Of a stretch of DNA of 43,273 bases, positions 40,128 through 43,273 are shown one piece after another. The notes under the pieces were generated by a model that was not told the DNA's origin, ran no database searches, and saw only the letters and a list, made by a program, of their open reading frames with translations. Position 1 is the stretch's first letter. Every line of letters starts with the position of its first letter. The stretch covers positions 1 through 43,273 of the forward strand of contig JANWHQ010000023.1 of NCBI GenBank assembly GCA_025450315.1. Direction: 5' to 3'. The DNA comes from Caulobacteraceae bacterium. Lineage in GTDB: Bacteria > Pseudomonadota > Alphaproteobacteria > Caulobacterales > Caulobacteraceae. Made by a program: the position numbers and the translations under genes.

Positions 40128-40589
40128 ATGAGCTTACGTTTGAGGGCCGCCGCGGCCACAGCGGCGATGGCCGCATGGCTGCCCGCCCAAGCCAACCAGC
40201 CGGCGGACCTTGATCTGTCGGCGTACCGTGGAAAGGTCGTCTATCTCGACTTCTGGGCGTCCTGGTGCGCGCCCTGCCAAGAGTCCTTCCAGTGGATGGC
40301 GGACATGCAGAGCAGTTACGGCCACAGGGGATTGGTCGTGATTGCGGTCAACGTGGATCACGATCACTCCGCCGCCGAGCGTTTCCTCTCAAGCCACTTC
40401 GCCAATTTCAAGATCATCTACGATCCGAAGGGCCAGATCGCATCCAAGTACAAAGTCTCGGGCATGCCGATGGCCTTCCTGATCGCCAAGGACGGCCACG
40501 TCGCCTCCAGCCACAACGGATTCTTCGAGAACAAGGAAGACGCCTATGCTTCGCAGATCGCGCAGCTGCTGTCGCAGCCTGAGCGCTGA
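40128..40589 (+). CDS. Exported thioredoxin-like protein (TlpA/ResA family)
   Basis: 153 residues. The signal peptide (LRLRAAAATAAMAAWLPAQA) precedes a thioredoxin fold with the redox pair in FWASWCAPC (Cys47 and Cys50), then VIAVNVDHDHSAAERFL, the cis-Pro loop VSGMPMAFLIAKDG and GFFENKE. It probably reduces disulfides in the periplasm, perhaps in the Cys-rich lipoprotein encoded next. The ATG at 40128 follows GAGGTTTCATCG; a longer frame to 40050 is less likely. It overlaps the DUF4266 gene by 44 bases and starts the four-gene flavinylation-associated cluster. Confidence 0.9.
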   Translation: MSLRLRAAAATAAMAAWLPAQANQPADLDLSAYRGKVVYLDFWASWCAPCQESFQWMADMQSSYGHRGLVVIAVNVDHDHSAAERFLSSHFANFKIIYDPKGQIASKYKVSGMPMAFLIAKDGHVASSHNGFFENKEDAYASQIAQLLSQPER

Positions 40590-40827
40590 CGCCCATGTCC
40601 GCTGGGGCCGCGCAGCGCGCGTCTGCAGCGTGATCGCCATCGCGAGCCTTCTCGCGGCCTGCGCCTCGATCGGCCCCAGGCCTTGGCAGCACGACCTGAT
40701 GGCCAAGCGAGACATGCAGCCCAATCCCTACCCGCTGCTCACCAGCGCCGACGACCACATGTACTTCAGCAAGGAAGGCTCCAGCGGCGGCCGCAGCTTC
40801 GCCGGAGGGGGTTGCGGATGCAATTGA
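40546..40827 (+). CDS. DUF4266 lipoprotein
   Basis: 93 residues. A signal with lipobox (VIAIASLLAACASI) puts the mature start at that Cys. The mature protein is short: RPWQHDLMAKRDMQPNPYPL, a HMYFSKEGSSGG segment and a Gly/Cys tail ending GGGCGCN. DUF4266 genes are found almost only next to DUF3570, ApbE and thioredoxin genes; the function is not known. The ATG at 40546 overlaps the thioredoxin gene with AAGGA upstream. The tail cysteines are a candidate site for modification or metal binding, which is my speculation. Confidence 0.85.
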   Translation: MLRRSRSCCRSLSADAHVRWGRAARVCSVIAIASLLAACASIGPRPWQHDLMAKRDMQPNPYPLLTSADDHMYFSKEGSSGGRSFAGGGCGCN

Positions 40828-42218
40828 GCAAGCCTCGCGCCGGGCAGGTCACCTGCGCCCTCGCCGGTCTCGCGGCCAGCCTTCTGGCCGGCGCCGCCCA
40901 GGCCCAGGACAATTCGGGTTTCGACGATCAGGGGTCGGGCGATTCCAGCACGACGGAGCAGTCGAGCGCCGACGCCGCCCTGCTGGTCTACCAGGAGGAA
41001 GGCGGGCGGGTGCGGGCCATCGAGCCCACGGCGAACCTCACCCTGCGCGGCAGCGACAACCACGTCCTGACCTTCGGCTTCGTCGCCGACACCCTGACGG
41101 GCGCCTCGCCCAACGGCGCGACCCCGTCGGACAAGACCCAGACCTTCGTCACGCCGCTCAAGCTTTCGAGCACCAGCATGACGGTCACCACCGCGTCGGG
41201 CGGATCGACGGTCATCCAGGTTCCACCGACGCCGGGCCAGATCGCCAACGCCACCACCTACGGCCGGCAATACACGGTGGCGGCCGGCAAGCTGCCGGAA
41301 GACCCCGGCTTCCACGACCAGCGTTTCGCCGGTTCGATCGGATGGTCGCAGCCGCTCGGGCGCTGGAACAGCTTCAGCGTCGGGGCCGGCTATTCGAGCG
41401 AGCACGACTACCGCGCGGCGACGGGCAACATCGGCCTGACCCAGGATCTGAACGCCCACAACACCACCCTGAGCGCGGCCTTCAACTTCGAGTACGACCA
41501 GTCGTTTCCCTACGGCGGGACGCCGGCGCCGTTCACGCAGATGAGCGCCCAGCTCAAGGGTCCCCAGACGCACAGGACCAGCGAGGACCTCGTGGCCGGC
41601 CTGGCCGAAGTCATGACCCGGAACTGGCTTCTGCAGCTGAACTATTCCTACGGGCGATCGAACGGCTACCAGAACGACCCCTACCGGATCATCTCCCTGG
41701 TCGACCCCTCCAGCGGCGAGCCGACCAGCTATCTCTACGAGAACCGGCCCCGGTTGCGGACCCGCCAGAGCGTCTATGCCGACAACAAGGTCGATCTGGG
41801 CCCGAACATCTTCGAGCTGTCCGGCCGCTATTACTGGGACAGCTGGGGGATCAAGTCGGAGACCGTCGAGGCCGCCGACCGCATCGCCCTGGGCTCGGTG
41901 GTGTATGTGAAGCCCGACGTGCGCTGGTACCGGCAGTCGGCGGCGAACTTCTTCCAGTACTACCTGGTCCAGGGCCAGGCCCTGCCTCCGTTCGCTTCCT
42001 CCGACACGCGCCTCGGCAAATTCACGGCGTGGACGTTCGGGGCGACCATCGGGGCGAAGGTGTTCGACTCCAGCGAGGTCTACCTGCGCGGCCAGTACTA
42101 CGAGCAGCAGGGAGCCGCCCGTCCGGCCAACGCCATCGGGCAACTGGCGAACCAGGACCTGTTTGGCGGCGTCAAGGCCATGAGCGTGATGGTAGGCTAC
42201 TCTTACCACTTCGACTGA
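40818..42218 (+). CDS. DUF3570 outer-membrane-type beta-barrel protein
   Basis: 466 residues. The signal peptide (ALAGLAASLLAGAAQA) precedes an Asp/Ser-rich start, then repeated amphipathic strands such as NHVLTFGFVADTLTGASPNG, WNSFSVGAGYSSEHDYR, WLLQLNYSYGRSNGYQNDPY and the terminal VMVGYSYHFD, an outer-membrane end signature with a C-terminal aromatic. DUF3570 is a barrel family of unknown role linked to flavinylation clusters. The ATG at 40818 has GGAGGGGG upstream and overlaps DUF4266 by ten bases. Confidence 0.88.
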   Translation: MQLSKPRAGQVTCALAGLAASLLAGAAQAQDNSGFDDQGSGDSSTTEQSSADAALLVYQEEGGRVRAIEPTANLTLRGSDNHVLTFGFVADTLTGASPNGATPSDKTQTFVTPLKLSSTSMTVTTASGGSTVIQVPPTPGQIANATTYGRQYTVAAGKLPEDPGFHDQRFAGSIGWSQPLGRWNSFSVGAGYSSEHDYRAATGNIGLTQDLNAHNTTLSAAFNFEYDQSFPYGGTPAPFTQMSAQLKGPQTHRTSEDLVAGLAEVMTRNWLLQLNYSYGRSNGYQNDPYRIISLVDPSSGEPTSYLYENRPRLRTRQSVYADNKVDLGPNIFELSGRYYWDSWGIKSETVEAADRIALGSVVYVKPDVRWYRQSAANFFQYYLVQGQALPPFASSDTRLGKFTAWTFGATIGAKVFDSSEVYLRGQYYEQQGAARPANAIGQLANQDLFGGVKAMSVMVGYSYHFD

Positions 42219-42237
42219 CGCCGGGAGGCCGACCAGG

Positions 42238-43158
42238 GTGAGCGAGGGCGTCGCGGCGAGGACAGGCGACGTGGCGGCGGCCGGCGTCTCGGCCGAAGGT
42301 TCGGGATTCGTCTATCGCTTCGACGCCATGGCCTCGCCGTGCGAGGTGCGGATCGACACCGACCAGTCCGCCGTCGCGCTGGCAGCTGGCCGAGCGGCCG
42401 AGGCCGAGGCGCGACGGATCGAGACCAAGTTCAGCCGCTATCGGGCCGACAGTGTGGTCGGCAGGATCAATGGCGCGCGAGGCCGGCCGGTCGAGGTGGA
42501 CGGCGAGACCGCGCACCTGCTGGATTTCGCCGATCAATGCTTCGTCCTCAGCCAAGGCCGCTTCGACGTTACCTCCGGGGTCCTGCGCCGGATCTGGAGG
42601 TTCGATGGTTCGGACCGGCTCCCCTCGCGCGACCAGATCCTCGGGGTGCTGCCGCTGATCGGCTGGCGCCGGGCCACCTGGAACGCGCCGCACCTGACCT
42701 TGCCCGAGGGGATGGAGATCGATTTCGGGGGGATCGGCAAGGAATACGCCGTCGACCGCGCCCTGGCCGCGGTCCAGCGCCTGACCGACGCGCCGGCGCT
42801 GGTGAACTTCGGCGGCGATCTTCGCGCCTCCTCCGCGCACGCCGACGGCTCTCCCTGGCTGGTCGCCATCGAGTCGGTCGAGCATGAAGGATGCGCCGCC
42901 GGCGTGATCGAGCTTCGCCAGGGCGCCTTGGCCACCAGCGGCGACGCCCGGCGGTTCCTGGCCCGCAACGGGATCCGCTACAGCCACATCCTGGACCCCA
43001 GGACGGGCAGGCCGGTTCGCAACGCGCCCCGCTCGGTCACCGTCGCGGCGCCGACCTGCATCCACGCCGGGATGGTCGCCACCCTGGCCATGCTCCAGGG
43101 CGCCAAGGCCGAGGCCTTCCTCAAGCGCGAGGGCGCCAAGGCCTGGTGCATCCGCTAG
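42238..43158 (+). CDS. apbE: FAD:protein FMN transferase
   Basis: 306 residues. It attaches FMN from FAD to a Thr/Ser of a target flavoprotein. Motifs are MASPCEVRID (31-40), FSRYRADSVVGRIN (65-78), IDFGGIGKEYAVDRA (161-175), FGGDLRA (191-197), TSGDARRF (233-240) and HILDPRTGRPV (250-260). The start is GTG. No signal peptide or lipobox is visible, although many ApbE proteins are exported. The C-terminus is complete (KAWCIR then TAG). No flavin-acceptor protein with a D(g/a)xTGAT-like site is in this window; an IS5-type element begins right after the stop. Confidence 0.93.
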   Translation: MSEGVAARTGDVAAAGVSAEGSGFVYRFDAMASPCEVRIDTDQSAVALAAGRAAEAEARRIETKFSRYRADSVVGRINGARGRPVEVDGETAHLLDFADQCFVLSQGRFDVTSGVLRRIWRFDGSDRLPSRDQILGVLPLIGWRRATWNAPHLTLPEGMEIDFGGIGKEYAVDRALAAVQRLTDAPALVNFGGDLRASSAHADGSPWLVAIESVEHEGCAAGVIELRQGALATSGDARRFLARNGIRYSHILDPRTGRPVRNAPRSVTVAAPTCIHAGMVATLAMLQGAKAEAFLKREGAKAWCIR

Positions 43159-43273
43159 GGTCCGGACTCAATTGAGCCAGTAGGCGCAGGTTGCGGCGAG
43201 GAAGGCTCCGGAGAGGTAGTTCCGGGCGAGCTTGTCGTAGCGTGTTGCGACCCTGCGGAAGTCCTTGAGCCTG
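43159..43273 (-). mobile_element. IS5-type insertion sequence, left end (partial)
   Basis: From just after the ApbE stop to the right edge. The first bases GGTCCGGACTCAATTGAG look like the terminal inverted repeat, and the junction reads GCTAGG, so insertion at CTAG or TA is plausible. The minus-strand frame 43168-43273 encodes the C-terminal 34 residues of an IS5-family transposase (DFRRVATRYDKLARNYLSG, then AFLAATCAYWLN). The other end and the target duplication are not visible. Confidence 0.8.
43168..43273 (-). CDS. IS5-family transposase, C-terminal fragment at window edge
   Basis: The last 34 codons of a DDE transposase. RRVATRYDKLARNYLSG followed by AFLAATCAYWLN is the typical end of IS5 (IS427-like) transposases, where the conserved YDKLARN stretch follows the catalytic Glu region. 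The N-terminal part lies beyond the window, so completeness cannot be judged. The stop (TGA, 43170-43168) is nine bases inside the element end. Confidence 0.85.
   Translation of the reverse strand, partial: RLKDFRRVATRYDKLARNYLSGAFLAATCAYWLN

Noticed and set aside
1..43273. CRISPR array or prophage
   Set aside because: No regularly spaced direct repeats, and no integrase, capsid or terminase-like genes were seen; the only mobile DNA evident is the IS end and palindromic repeats.

Overview
The window is about 70 % GC. It looks like chromosome from an alphaproteobacterium, most likely Caulobacterales (Caulobacter or Phenylobacterium relatives). The reasons are: (i) an ECF sigma factor/NrsF pair divergent from a bufferin-type copper-peptide operon, arranged as in Caulobacter; (ii) an RpoE-ChrR pair with a lipid-modifying regulon; (iii) many GTG and TTG starts with near-complete G/C at third codon positions; (iv) palindromic intergenic repeats of the kind seen in this group. 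The assignment is inference from content, not from a search.

Layout. 1-8150: redox and aromatic metabolism (aldo/keto reductase, MDR oxidoreductase, benzoylformate-decarboxylase-like enzyme, aldehyde dehydrogenase, divergent AraC regulator, exported VOC protein). 8208-10409: lipoprotein PQQ/heme c alcohol dehydrogenase. 10606-15844: an RpoE-ChrR singlet-oxygen/envelope module. The operon rpoE-chrR-DUF2177-cyclopropane synthase runs left and FAD oxidoreductase-DUF1365 runs right, with two matching promoters between them. 15855-20170: MFS transporter, YcaQ-type glycosylase, carotenoid-cleavage-type oxygenase. 20249-24326: rsgA, small stress and secreted proteins, AraC regulator. 24415-28296: dapE, a YegD-like Hsp70 and a plant-type asd with a structured leader. 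tRNA-Arg(ACG) lies at 28587. 28805-30727: an STAS-like gene with a perfect FNR/FixK box, a membrane protein and a VIT-family transporter.

30764-34515: the bufferin module. On the minus strand it is bufA (exported Cys-rich precursor), bufB (DUF692/MNIO enzyme), bufC (DUF2063) and a DoxX protein. Divergent from it is a SigF-like sigma factor with its membrane anti-sigma NrsF. 34540: a GT4 glycosyltransferase. 35819-39955: FecI-FecR-TonB receptor. 40128-43158: TlpA-like thioredoxin, DUF4266 lipoprotein, DUF3570 outer-membrane-type protein and ApbE flavin transferase, a set associated with extracytoplasmic flavinylation and electron transfer. Right after ApbE the window runs into an IS5-type transposase, so the expected flavin-carrying partner is not visible.

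Three sigma/anti-sigma systems (RpoE-ChrR, SigF-NrsF, FecI-FecR) each sit beside the envelope functions they probably control. The most interesting points are the Met-rich bufferin precursor, the flavinylation cluster abutting an IS, the twin RpoE promoters that correct the rpoE start, the asd leader, the FNR box, and an orphan minus-strand terminator hinting at a small RNA. The families are known. I saw no system that I can claim is wholly undescribed.
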